This document shows positions 34,546-45,900 of a stretch of 64,000 bases of DNA, one piece after another. Below the pieces are notes generated by a model that saw nothing but the letters and a program-made list of their open reading frames with translations, did not search any database and was not told where the DNA came from. A program made the translations under genes and the position numbers. Numbering within the stretch: the first letter of the stretch is position 1; each line of letters opens with the position of its first letter. The DNA is from Multifurca ochricompacta (Eukaryota > Basidiomycota > Agaricomycetes > Russulales > Russulaceae): the NCBI GenBank assembly GCA_022496185.1, contig WTXG01000008.1, forward strand, positions 1-64,000, read 5' to 3'.

Positions 34546-37500
34546 AGAACAATTGTTGAGAGCACTCGAAAAACTGCCGGGTTTTCAGACCGCCTAAGGG
34601 AACGTCCCATCCTAAAGGCCATTGTAGACCAATGTGTACCTAGAATGCTGAAAATACAAGTACATTTTGCTCCCATTGGGACTGTCTCTGCACTCGTTGA
34701 TAGCGGCGCAACTGAAAATTTTATCCACCAAAGCTTTATCGATCAACACCACCTCCCTACTAAACTACTTTCCGCCCCGAAGATCGTTTCCAATGTCGAT
34801 GGTTCACCAAATACTGCTGGCTCTATCTTGCACTCTCTTTCTTGTCTTGTATCCACTGGCTCGCACTCTCGATCCTTCGATTTCTTTGTCACCAATCTTG
34901 GTTCTGAGTCCCTAATTCTTGGTTACCCCTGGCTTGCTTACGCCACCCCTACCATCTCTTGGTCTTCTGCTTCCATCCAGGAGTCTGTCTTGATTCTTCC
35001 GGAGGGGCAAAACCCCTTTTCTGCTTCCACTTCTGAGGACGAACTTATTTCACAACTTTCTCCTGCCACTGAATTGGCTTTACAACAACCTACCACTGAC
35101 ATCACTATACCAACACCATATCAATGCTTTGCCAAGGTCTTTTCTGAAGACGCGGCCCTACGTTTCCCTGACTCGCGACAATGGGACCACGCGATCGATC
35201 TCAAACCCGATGCTCCAACCACTCTTGACTGCAAAATCTATCCACTCAACCCAGCAGAACAAACAGCACTTGAAGACTTTCTGGATGAACACTTAACAAA
35301 AGGCTACATTCGCGAATCAAAGTCACAGTACGCCTCACCTTTCTTCTTTGTCAAAAAGAAGGATGGTGGTAAAATGCGTCCAGTCCAAGACTACAGAAAG
35401 TTGAATGAACATACCATATGAAACACGTATCCGCTACCACTAATCGACGAACTCATCGCCAAAGTACAGAATGCGACGTTATTTACCAAGTTCGACGTAC
35501 GTTGGGGGTATAACAACGTCAGAATAAAAGAAGGCGATCAATGGAAAGCCGCATTCAAAACAAATAAAGGCCTCTTTGAACCTCTGGTGATGTACTTTGG
35601 TCTCACAAATTCACCAGCTACTTTCCAAACCATGATGAACTCGTTGTTTCGCAAAGAATTAGATGAAGGCTGGCTAGTAATATATATGGACGACATCCTA
35701 ATCGCAACAACGAATGATATCAATCCCCATCAACGATGTGTGGAACATGTGTTACAAATACTACTCGACAATGACTTGTTTCTAAAACCATCTAAATGCA
35801 CCTTTCACACAACAAAAATCAATTATCTTGGGATCATTTTAGAAGGCGGTATAGTTTCGATGGATCCAACAAAAGTCAACAGTTTACTTGACTGGCCAAC
35901 GCCCACAACAGTCAAACAAGTGCGAAGTTACCTCGGTTTCGGCAATTATTATCGACGATTTATTAAAGGATACTCTCAACTCACACGTCCACTAATCGAT
36001 CTAATGAAACTCAATACGACATGGCAGTGGTCCACTGCGGAACAACATGCATTCGACATGCTCAAATGCGCCTTCAGTTCTGCCCCGGTTCTTTGACAAC
36101 CACGGATTCGTGACGCCTTTTTTGTTACCACCGACGCCTCTGGATTTGCGATTGGAGCTGAACTTGCACAACAAGACGCTTCTGGTCGGCTCCACCCAGT
36201 CGCTTTCCTCTCCAAATCTCTCGATGTTACTCAATGAAACTGGGATATTTACGACCGCGAACTCTTTGCCGTCTGGTTCCCTCTTCAAGAATGGAGACAA
36301 TATCTTCTAGGATCTCCACACTCAGTAACTGTATTCTCAGACCATCATAATCTTCAGTACTTTCGTAAGCCACAAAAACTAAATAGAAGACAAGCTCGTT
36401 GGCATCTTGATCTAATGGAATATGACTTCGTCGTCAAACCTATCCAGGGCAAAATGAACATCATTGCTGACCTCCTTTCAAGGCGTCCCGATTACGACGA
36501 TGGTCGCAGTGACAATGACCAAGTCATACTTCTACCCGACGACAAATGGTCTCTTAAGGTGATACAACTAGCCGAAGATCATGAGACCTACAGAGAGATC
36601 GCGAAACAGTTTCATGACCACCCGTTAGCTGGCCACCTGGGACGACGAAATACGTGGGACCTAGTGTCTGAATTTTACAATGGTCCCAACCTTCGTGAGT
36701 TCATTACAGACTATGTCAAAGGCTGTCACACCTGCCAAGCAACAAAACCTCGATCCAAGACAGCTGTTCCCTTATCGCCTTTCGATGTTCCTGCGCACGA
36801 AGGCCCTTTCCAATATATCTCCCTTGATCTTATTACTGATCTTCCCCAATCTCAAGGGCATAATGCTATCCTTACCATTGTTGATCAAGGCTGCTCAAAG
36901 ATGACCAAGTTTATTCCCTGTTCAACAACAATTACAGGTTCTGATGTTGCCCGCTTTTATTTCATTCATCTTTTCCCCCTCTTCGGCATTCCAAAACGTG
37001 TTATTTCTGATCGAGACCCCTGTTTCACATCCTCTTTTATCAAAACCCTCTGTCGCACCCTCTCTATCTCCCAAAACATTAGTACAGCATTTCACCCTCA
37101 AACTGATGGCCAAACAGAACGCATGAATCAATGGGTTGAGCAATATTTGCGTCACTGGACTTTTGGTAATCCCCATACTTGGGCTCCACTTCTACCTATG
37201 GCTGAATTTGTTCACAATCGATGGCACCATGACCGAACACATCTTAGTCCCCATGAACTCCTTCTTGGTTTCCGTCCATCACCCCCAAACTCTCGCGTTA
37301 CTACCGCAATTCCCACTCTATCTGAGCGTCTTAAGGCAATTTTGTCTGCCTGCCACCTCGCTTCAAAAACTCTTGATCAGATGACCCCTCTTACCCCTGT
37401 TTTCTCGCTTGGTGATCAGGTCTGGCTTGATGGCAAACACCTCGCTTCTCTCTTCCCCTCTCTTAAACTTGCCCCTAGACATCATGGCCCCTTCTCTATC

Positions 37501-38832
37501 ACCCGCATGGTATCCCCAGTTTCTTTTCAACTCCGTCTCCCTGCCTCGTTGAAGGTTCATGATATTTTCCATGCCTCTCTCCTCTCCCCATACATCACTA
37601 CACCTGCCTATGGGCCCTCTCCTCCTCGCCCTCCACCTGTTCTTGTCCATGGTACTGAAGAAGTTGAAATTGACCGTGTCATTGGCCATCGTCGCTCTGG
37701 ACGCCAGGGTCGTCTTCAATTCCTCCTTTCCTGGAAGGGCTTCCCATCTTCTGATAATGAATGGGTTGACTTCTGCCACATCCATGCACCAGATCTTATT
37801 GCTGATTACTTGTCTACCCTTCCCCCGGCTGTGGCTTCTGCCCTTCCTGTGCATAGCCCCGCCGGTCTTAAAACGGGGAATAATTCCACCTCTTCCTCCT
37901 CCCCATCCCCTCGACTTGTTATTCGCATTCCCCCTCAATCATACAAACCTGCTATGTCTTCCCCTTCACCCCCCATGACCCAGTCTGATGAAGAGATCAT
38001 TCGTGCAGCAGTACTCCTCCCCACAGTTGCATTTGCTACTTACAACATCCCATCTGGTGTCTTGACCCCTGAAGCTGCCCAATCCCCTCGACCCACACCT
38101 ATTCCCGCTCCACCTTATACTTCTCCCACTGTGTCACCAACCCCCTCAACCTTCAGTCTCATTGTACCACAATCACCTAACCAAATACCACCAGAACTTC
38201 ATGAAGCCAATGATGAGAGTGATGAAAGTAGCAATGCCTTACCAGTTCCTCCACACACCCATGAATGGGTTGGCCCTCCCCCTGAAGACGAGGAGTTCCG
38301 TCCCTGAGAAGTCATTGACATGCACCGGTACGACATCCGTGTCCCATCCCGTTTTAACCATCTTCGCCCCGCACCATACATTAAATTCACATATGGCACT
38401 CACCCCCTTATCTACGGTACATGCGGCGCTGGCTATCGTATATACTCCCAACCATTAACAGCTGCTCCCTATTCATGTCCAGGACCTCCTATATCCACAA
38501 GTGATTTCAGTGTTTTTGAGACTGGCCACTTTGAAGACCGTATTGATGATGCCTTACGTGCCATTAGTGACCCAGGCCTTTGTGCAGATGTTGAATGTTA
38601 TCGAGCACTAATTACTGAAACCAATCAAATTGCCTCTGACCTGTGCATTGCACAACTTCGCATGCGACATACAATCACCCGCACCCAACTTGTCCAACGT
38701 CGCCTCAGTGATGCTGCTGCTGCTTGTTGCCTTACCCCAATTGTCATTCGACAGGCTGCTGATCGCGAGCGTGCTCTACAGGAACGGGGCTCATCTGTTA
38801 ACCCAATCATAGTCGTTGAAGACGAAGATTAA
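34546..38832 (+). pseudogene. Gypsy pol polyprotein with chromodomain, four in-frame TGA codons
   Basis: One frame, open from 34546 and overlapping gag by 52 nt, encodes: aspartic protease ('LVDSGATENFI', about 34700); RT ('VQDYRKLNE', and 'YMDDILIAT' about 35685); RNase H ('TTDASGFAIGAEL' about 36127, 'SDHHNL' about 36341); integrase zinc finger (H..H 'DHPLAGHLG', 'GCHTCQATK'); the DDE core ('SLDLITDLP', 'VISDRDPCF', 'TERMNQWVE', about 36820-37140); and a chromodomain ('VIGHRRSGRQGRLQFLLSWK', about 37675-37800). A Pro/Ser-rich linker follows. In-frame TGAs lie at 35419, 36094, 36235 and 38305; several replace conserved Arg positions. After the last TGA the frame runs on to TAA at 38830-38832. 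The gag-to-pol step needs a -1 shift. Confidence 0.92.
38320..38832 (+). CDS. C-terminal 170-residue extension of Gypsy pol
   Basis: This ORF lies between the chromodomain linker and the 3' LTR and is in the same frame as pol, separated only by TGA 38305-38307. It is therefore more likely the natural C-terminus of the polyprotein than an independent gene. The middle is predicted helical, with a Cys/Ala-rich stretch. No domain is recognised. Confidence 0.6.
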   Translation: MHRYDIRVPSRFNHLRPAPYIKFTYGTHPLIYGTCGAGYRIYSQPLTAAPYSCPGPPISTSDFSVFETGHFEDRIDDALRAISDPGLCADVECYRALITETNQIASDLCIAQLRMRHTITRTQLVQRRLSDAAAACCLTPIVIRQAADRERALQERGSSVNPIIVVEDED

Positions 38833-38874
38833 TGTCTGCATCGTCTGGAGTCTCTGCCCTTGAACGGAGAGTAA

Positions 38875-39129
38875 TGTTACAACTCTTACATGATGTCATT
38901 TCTTTCTGTTTTACCACACAAGCAGGTATCTAGGCCTATCTCAATGACGTCTACAACATGACGTCATCCTCTTGTCCATGTATATAAGCTGTAGTTACTT
39001 TACTCAAGACTCTCCAGTCTTGAGCTCCTTGTAAACTTACATAGCTCTCTTGACCCGGAATTCATCTCCTTTTTTCTAAACACCCAAACTATTTCTAAAA
39101 ACCTATCGAACTGAGCTTTGAACGTAACA
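38875..39129 (+). repeat. 3' LTR of the Gypsy element
   Basis: 255 bp, with four transitions against the 5' LTR. One of them creates a perfect CRE palindrome, TGACGTCA (38959-38966), where the 5' LTR has CGACGTCA. A TATATAAG box is at 38981-38988. The right-hand target duplication GTTTA follows at 39130-39134. Confidence 0.9.
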
Positions 39130-39245
39130 GTTTAGGTGTTTAGACGAAAGAAAAGATAAATGGATTCCTGGCCTGAGAGCTACGTAGGACACAAGAAGCT
39201 CAAGACTACAGAATACAGGACAAAGAAGATGACGTCGTGTTGAGG

Positions 39246-39833
39246 TAGTGTTCGCTACGGGTAGGTGCAACCCGCCAGGTATGTGGTCAGGGTACATGCG
39301 GGTACGGGTTGGGGTCAAGTCTTCATACCCCTCATGTGACCCCTACCCGCAGACACCCAACCCTTACCCGCCAGAGCGGGTAAGCTGAAATTGGAAGGGC
39401 AGCAATGAGGGTGGCAATGCATGTGGCATTGCACCAGCCACAGAAAAACTATACAGTACATGTATTGTAGATACTGTATACAGACCCAGTGGTCCCATTG
39501 CATACAACTTAGGTTCTTCTATGTTTGGGAGCTTGGATGAAGGCAGGTTATGTAGAGACTGCTGATTTAAAGTATGCAGCATCTCAACCTGATACCAAAA
39601 ACAATGAAGAATGGCCAGATGATGAATGGATTATAACTTAAGTAGTACAATGTTATTCTAGGCTATCAGACTTGAAATATAAATATCTACCCTTACCCGC
39701 AGGTATAGGACCCATGGTGTACCCGTACCCGTAGTATGGCAAACCCGTACCCTTGGTGTAAGGGTCCGGGTACATACGGGTACGGGTACGGGTCCATGTG
39801 TTTTTACCCGCGGGTTACCCGTGGCGAACACTA
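39246..39833. mobile_element. Non-autonomous hAT-like element, family C (588 bp)
   Basis: The ends are TAGTGTTCGCTACGGGTA and, inverted, TAGTGTTCGCCACGGGTA. The 8-bp duplication matches at seven of eight sites (TGTTGAGG 39238-39245; CGTTGAGG 39834-39841). Both ends carry ACCCGTACCC-type repeats. It matches the broken copy at 15837-17669 in reverse. No ORF is supported. Confidence 0.82.
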
Positions 39834-41134
39834 CGTTGAGGACGTCATGGAGCCAGTGAAGTAGAAAGGAAAAGAAAAAGAAAAAGGATGGCATCATAGT
39901 ACATATACGTCGTCATATCAAAGACCCAAAGACTGTAACACACAGTGACTTGTTTTATTCACAAACATTCCATTAAGACTCAACAACCACGCATTCCAGA
40001 GGTCGTCCTCGAGGCTAGCCGTGTCCAAGCATTCTTAACGATTGGGTTCACAAGTATGACCAGTACGACATCATAAGTTCACATATTCATTTAAACCTGT
40101 CTTTTCTAGTAGCCTAGTAGCACCCTTAGACTTGAGCTCCTTGTTCTCTTAGTGCTAGTTGCCCAGGAATTTACTATCTCCGTTCGTTGCCTTGTCCTGC
40201 GTGCAAGTCAACCATCTCACCACTGAGCCCTCTTGTCATTCCGACCTCCCGTCCAACCGAACCAACGCAGGTAACAGTCGTTACAATGTCAGTCATTGGT
40301 TCATAACAATGCCACACGTTTTCCGACGAGACACTTCAGCTTTTGCCGCATCGCGGATAAACAAGGCGCCACAACCAGATCAGGGACATTCCCCATCATC
40401 TGGAGGGTTGGATAAGCCGCCTGTCAGTTTAGAGAGGCTATTGATGTAGGTGACGCGTAACACCGCTACTGGACTAGACAGGGCAGAGGCCACGTTCATG
40501 CTAGTTGCTAGGATCACCCAACACTCATTCATGGTGTTGCGATCTGAAATCTTGGGCTTGGTCTTGCATCTCACCGGCTGGAAGTTCGAAAGAGGAAATC
40601 CAATAACTAGCTTGGAGGTGGTGGCATAACACGATACTCGAAGAAAAAACACTCTAGTCCGCCTGTGAATAGCTTTAATACAAAAATAAAAGAATTTGTC
40701 CGTCCGTTAGCGACGTATTCTGCTCCTCCCAAACTCCTCCGTCGATCATGAGCGCCAGCCAAAGCGATGCTTCCAGACAAACGAGATATGATCAATTAAA
40801 GCAAGAACACGAGCCGAATAAGACATGTTACTCTAGGGAACTGGAACGCGGGCAAGGAGACTTGAAGCTACCAAGCCCGAACTTTGATGTTCCCAGGGAT
40901 TTGTTCAAGTGAAAAAAAAAAAGAAAAGAAAGAGGAAAGACTGGACGGTCAGTTCAACTTTAGATTACATAATATATTCTCACGACAAATGAACATGATT
41001 TCTGGTTGGTGATTCCGAGCCTCCGAGCCGGCAAGTGATGATGGGGCATATGTCTTTTCTCTAACTACGTTACCATCTTCATACTGGAAGTGCTTTCCCT
41101 TGGGGAGGCCTGAATCAAAGCCTATCACACCATC
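39834..41134. other. Intergenic; possible decayed LTR
   Basis: About 39934-40290 contains 'cttgagctccttgt' and 'caggaatttactatctcc', which resemble the LTR of the nearby Gypsy element, and it starts TGTAACA. No target duplication was found, so a decayed relative of that LTR is only a possibility. Small ORFs in the rest show no recognisable protein. The final part is the upstream region of the PEX11-like gene, with an A-rich run at about 40912-40930. Confidence 0.4.
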
Positions 41135-42408
41135 ATGTCGAATGTCCACAAGCCTCTCACTGTCAGTCGAATTGAGGACATTACTTTGGGCGCGTTTGGC
41201 TGTCTGCAGCCATCCGAGACACTAGACCATCTCATTCGGTATCTCAGCACATGGAGCGGCAGCGAGTGCGATATTTTCTTTTTCTGGATGACGGGTTGCC
41301 TAACGAGCCTTTATATCGCAGCAAGCTATTTATGGTGAGTACTACCGTATCAGCTGTAATTGCACAACCTCCTGAAATGCTAAATGTTTTTTAAAGATCA
41401 TTCAATATGGTGCAAAATTGCTTATTCCTATTCTGGAAGCAAGAGCACGTCTTCAACATCGTGCGGGCATACGTTATGAACCTACCAGCTCCGTTGCTCC
41501 CAAGCTCGCAAAGTTGGTGAGCGTCATCAGTGACGCGCGCACTCTTTGGGGGTTATGGGGTATGCGTTTTTATTCTCTACTCTACCGTGTGTAAGTCTTG
41601 AATTATAGCACAGGTATATTGCCCATATTTCAGTGGCTCATTTCTCTGGAACGCTCTCCACCGCCCACCCGTCGTTTGCTCACCATCGAACGCACCCAGG
41701 GATGGTCGATGCTCGCGTTTTATCCGCTACAACATCTCACCTACCTCCGCACGCACGACCTCATCCCCACAGCTCTTTCTCTTCCCTCGTTTTCTGGAAA
41801 TCCCCGTCAGTTGACCATAAACGAACCAGCAGTCTCGCTCTGGTCGACGCGTCTCTGGGCGGCGTACGTCGTGCTCCAACTCGCGCATCTGCGTGAGGAC
41901 CGTGCTTTACTTCTCAAGCGACAACGCGCGCTTAATCGGCTGAGTCCACGGGAGAAGCTTCAGCCCCAGGAGCGTACCGATCTCGCCCGTCGATGGGACG
42001 CATGGTACAACGAGCTCGCTGTCAACTTGAGCTACCTTCCCATGACAATTCATTGGTAGCTTTCCTTTCTTTCTATCCACTCCTTCGCGATCGTCACTCA
42101 CATAAATTCAATTTTTAGGTCGCTTGAGAAAGGGATCTTCAAAAACAATGTGAATCTACCTATTTCTTTTTTGGCATGCTGCGTCGTCGAATTGACATGA
42201 TACTTGCTCTTAGGCTTGGATCTCACTGTTTGGTTTCGCAGCTGCGATAGCGTCGTTCCGCAGCGGGTGGAATGCTACGTCTATTCAGCCTCCTCCGCCT
42301 TCCACTTCCACAGAGCTCCCTCCCCTTCTGGACCCCGTGGCGGAGGACACACCTACAGTTTTGGACAGGTTGCAAGGGCAGACCGACAATACAAGTTCCA
42401 ACCCTTAG
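41135..42408 (+). CDS. PEX11: Peroxisomal biogenesis factor 11-like protein
   Basis: Six exons (41135-41265, 41322-41334, 41397-41559, 41614-42055, 42119-42149, 42214-42408) join in frame to 324 aa. The 13-nt second exon restores the family signature '..LSTWSGSDKLFM' then 'IIQYGAKLLIPILEAR' (about residues 36-65). Basic amphipathic helices and a Trp-rich C-terminal region ('GIFKNN', 'WISLFGFAAAIASF') follow, before a short acidic/Pro tail. PEX11 proteins bind and elongate the peroxisome membrane before fission. Fungi often have several paralogues; the divergent sequence suggests the PEX11C-type group. No frameshift is seen. Confidence 0.78.
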
Positions 42409-42911
42409 TGAAAGCAACGCCTACCTGCGAAAAGTACTCGTGGATGTAGAGCCTTCGTTTCTATTAAGGGATACATTTTTTATATATGCTTGTAGGCTAA
42501 TATTTGTTAGTGTGAATGGTTGACGGTGTTGTTTTGAGTTTCGTCGTCGTCTATTTGACAACCAAGAGTTGTGATTCTTTGAAAAGGACAATACAACGTA
42601 ACGTCGCCTCAGTTCCTTGTGATTTCGACTTCCTGAACTAGCTAAGGCCAAATCATCACTTCCAAAGATAGACCTCCAACAGCTTGACAGAGGCGATGGG
42701 GGTGCAGTTTGGTTTACTCATGCTCCTTATGGTGCCCACCCTATATGCTGCGAGTTGAAAATGGTGCCTATGAGTGACACTGAAAAAGAGCGTGTCTCTT
42801 TATTCTGTACTATACCCTGACTCCAGGTCAGTATGTAGGATACATTGTCATTTTAATTTTTCAGTGTCTCAGTATCTTACAAGGGCTCCCTCAGGTTGAT
42901 TCGTCGTCCCC
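42409..42911. other. Convergent intergenic region
   Basis: It lies between the 3' ends of the PEX11-like (+) and paladin-like (-) genes and should hold both terminators. No gene is recognised. Confidence 0.5.
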
Positions 42912-45900
42912 TCAGTCCAATGAGCGACGACCTAGCAACTTCGTGATTTCACGGTGCTCTGAGAGCCATTCCGGGAATGTGTCCTGCTTCGCCTCACCAA
43001 ACCGACGTTCGATGAGGAAGTTGGCGAAGACGATAAGAACACCATAGCGATATCTAAGTTTGAGTCATTATAGAGCTGGGTGTTCGCCAAGAAAATCGTC
43101 ACGTACAGGTAATTGACCGCGAGGTTGAATAGTTTGGTATGCTTCGCGCTTCCTTTCTCACAAGCTTCAAGTTTGAGTTTATTACTGCGTTCCGGTTAAT
43201 TATCAAAGGTGCATTACGTATAAAAACTGCGCACTCATAGATGGCTTTGCGCAAATTCTGTACGTCCTGCATGAGGTCAATAGCACCGTCCACTAAGCGC
43301 TTCGCAGTCTTGCCGTGTGAGAGGATGCCAACAAGCTGCAGGATAATCTTGTACTCCCCTGGAGGGTTTATTAGCATCGCAAAGGGACTATCTTGGATGA
43401 CAAGGGCGTACCTTGCAAGTACGCCTCCTCTTCGGAGGGACCATCGACAGCATCATAATCCTCGACGATAGTCTCATGCTTTGTCTCGGGCATGCATTCT
43501 TCCCGCTTCAAGTTCATAGTCGTCGCAATCAGACACGCGGTGACCATCCCTGTGGTCGTTCGCCCGCGACCCATCTGACAATTGAAGATAAAGTCTCCGG
43601 TGCTCTCATAGGTCGAAGTTACCCTGTCTAGGAGCTGAGACAGTGCGCCCGGCAAAGGTGCCTGTTCGTCTGTCTGCAAGATGGGTCAAATTCACGCGCG
43701 TCAAAAACGGGCTACCGACATACAATAGCGATGCGGCCATAATCAATCTATAGAGGTGATGAGCTGAAAATTAGTCTACCCATACCAGGCCCAACGAATC
43801 CTAACCTTATAGCCTTCCTTAGCCATGAGATTGTAGACATCTCCTGGCGTCATGATATCTTCTTCGGTTACGTTCTCCCACAGTGGCACGATAGAGAACA
43901 CATTCGGTCGTTCTTCCACCTCATCATGGAGTAGTATGCGGCCACGACCGGCGTGAACCTCTCGAATGACATCACGTTTGAAATTATCCTCCATGGCCTC
44001 AACATCGCTAGTGGTAATACCAGTCGCCCTGAAAAGGTGCCCGTTATATGAATCGTCAGGAGGGAAGCTGCTGACATACTCGACATTTTCTAACGGGCGA
44101 TCAACCAGACGAAGAACGTGTGGGCGGCCAGCAACGTAGATGACCGGTTCCTATGGCGTGTCAGATTGAGGAAGCATGGATAAGTTTTCCCCAGACCTCC
44201 CGCAATGATGTCCACACTACACGATTGCTACCGTCAGGACCGGCGTTGATGCGCGACAGAGCTCTCCGGAGCCTATAGCATATGATCAGTACTTGACTCC
44301 AACTACGTGAGATAGCGTCGAACCCTTGGACTGTTGGCATTCCACTTGGAAAAAATACCATCATCAGACATGAGTTGACGAAAAGGGGGAGCAGATGCAC
44401 CTCCCGCAGACATTTTTCCCATCACGTTCCGAGCTCGGGGCAAAGTAAAAGCTGTTGGGAGAAGGTGTCCTTTGGTTGGACACCAAGTGAAGTACCAGAG
44501 GCACACGGCGGAAATTTGGTGCACCCTCAATCCGCCTGTTCGAACTCGTCTTAAGTTCGTCGTCGGGAGGGTAAGAGGAAGCTTACTCTGGAAGAGTTAA
44601 CTTCTGTAGGTTCGTGAAGAAGTCGCTTTTGAGGATTGTAGAGGCGGATAGTATGCTTCCTGACCGGTTAGTGACAACGTGAGTGACTTCATCCGGCAGT
44701 GCAATGCCATTCGCTAGATCGACACGGTTCAGCGGTTTCAAAGAATCAATGCCGTCAGCGAGCAGCTCTTTCTCAAACGTCTTAATTACTGATAATGCCC
44801 ATGAGTGCGTGTATATTTGGCAATGATGACACGCTCTTTACCTGGCAGATTCTTCACGAACGCCTCGAAAGTCTGATATGTTTGCAGGGTATCTGGCTCT
44901 GTAGACTGTAAGTACGCCTGGAAAACTATAAGCTCAAAGTATCGCCGTAAATTCTGGAGGCCTTTTGGATGATAAGTGGAGTACCCATGAACACGTGGGG
45001 ATCAAGCAAACCTTTCTGCCCAAATGATCGCTTTACGCGCTCGTCAGAGGCCTGCACTGCGCGAATGCGTGCTTCTTCTATCGAGTCACGTAGATTGAAA
45101 ACCTCGGCACATTGATCAATGGCATCATCCACTGCCTCTTTAACAGCGGGCCCTTTGCGGATGACCCGTAGCAAGTCTGTCGGAGAATTAGCACTGCAAC
45201 TAAGACCGCGCGATGGTACCCACTGTTGATGACTTGATACGACTGTCTCCGAATGGGAGGATCCCCAGAGTGCGCGTCAAAGGATAGCACAGATCCTAAG
45301 GTTGAAAGTGGGCGGTTGCCAGACCAGGAGCTTGTGGACGGGGGCACGGGTCTTGCAAGCCACTTCTGAAGGAGAATGAGGATGATCTGTAGATAGCCCT
45401 ATCGTAAGTTCCTTCATCCTTTGCTCCACTAGACTCACAGAAGTCAAAGTGCTGCGTCCACGCCCTAATTGATCGTTTACAACAATGGGCGTCCGAGCCA
45501 TATTCGGACTAAGCATTACTGCTATAAGCTCACTAAAGTCAGAAAAGTCGGGCGGACGCTCGGCAGTAAGGGGCACGCGGCGATAGGAGACATCGACAAT
45601 ATTCTCCAATGCTTTGCACGTGGACATCACATCTTTCATGACGGCCACATTGCCCGGGCGAACCTCCTCCCAGACTGGGATCACGGAGCCGTCAGCGGTT
45701 TCTGTGTGTAAAAGAAGCCTAAGGTTCAAAGTCACAAAAAGAAGGAAACGTAGACAAGAGACAGGCGTACTTCCCGCCGAACGAATGAAGCTCAGAAAGG
45801 ACGTCGTCTCGTAAACGCTCTTCTAACACTTCTAGTCTTTCTGCAGAAATGCCGCCATAGTCTAACCAGACAGTCAGAAATACACCCCAGTCTAGGAAGC

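Larger units (their letters stand above)
31216..34597 (+). pseudogene. Gypsy gag, split by a nested hAT element, premature TGA
   Basis: The frame starts at ATG 31216 and reaches a TGA at 31312-31314 (codon 33). It continues in the same frame to 31389, where the hAT insertion begins, and resumes at 33344 directly after the target duplication. The second part (33344-34597) encodes a capsid-like domain and a CCHC knuckle (C-F-Y-C-M-K-K-G-H-L-S-C-D-C, about 34338-34379). Frame phase is preserved across the insertion: 58 codons before it, then codon 59 at 33344. Stop TAA is at 34595-34597. Confidence 0.87.
30913..39129 (+). mobile_element. Full-length Gypsy chromovirus LTR retrotransposon, defective
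   Basis: Two 255-bp LTRs (30913-31167 and 38875-39129; TGTTACA...TAACA) are flanked by an exact 5-bp duplication, GTTTA (30908-30912 and 39130-39134). The interior encodes gag (with a zinc knuckle), then pol in the order protease, RT, RNase H, integrase, chromodomain, and a C-terminal extension. The LTRs differ at only four sites, all transitions, so the insertion is fairly young. It is inactivated by a hAT insertion in gag (31390-33335) and by five in-frame TGA codons. Confidence 0.95.

Noticed and set aside
35419..38307. TGA recoded as an amino acid in the retrotransposon
   Set aside because: Host genes here use TGA as a stop (for example the RhoGAP and PRM1 ends), and mutation at CGA codons explains the pattern more simply.
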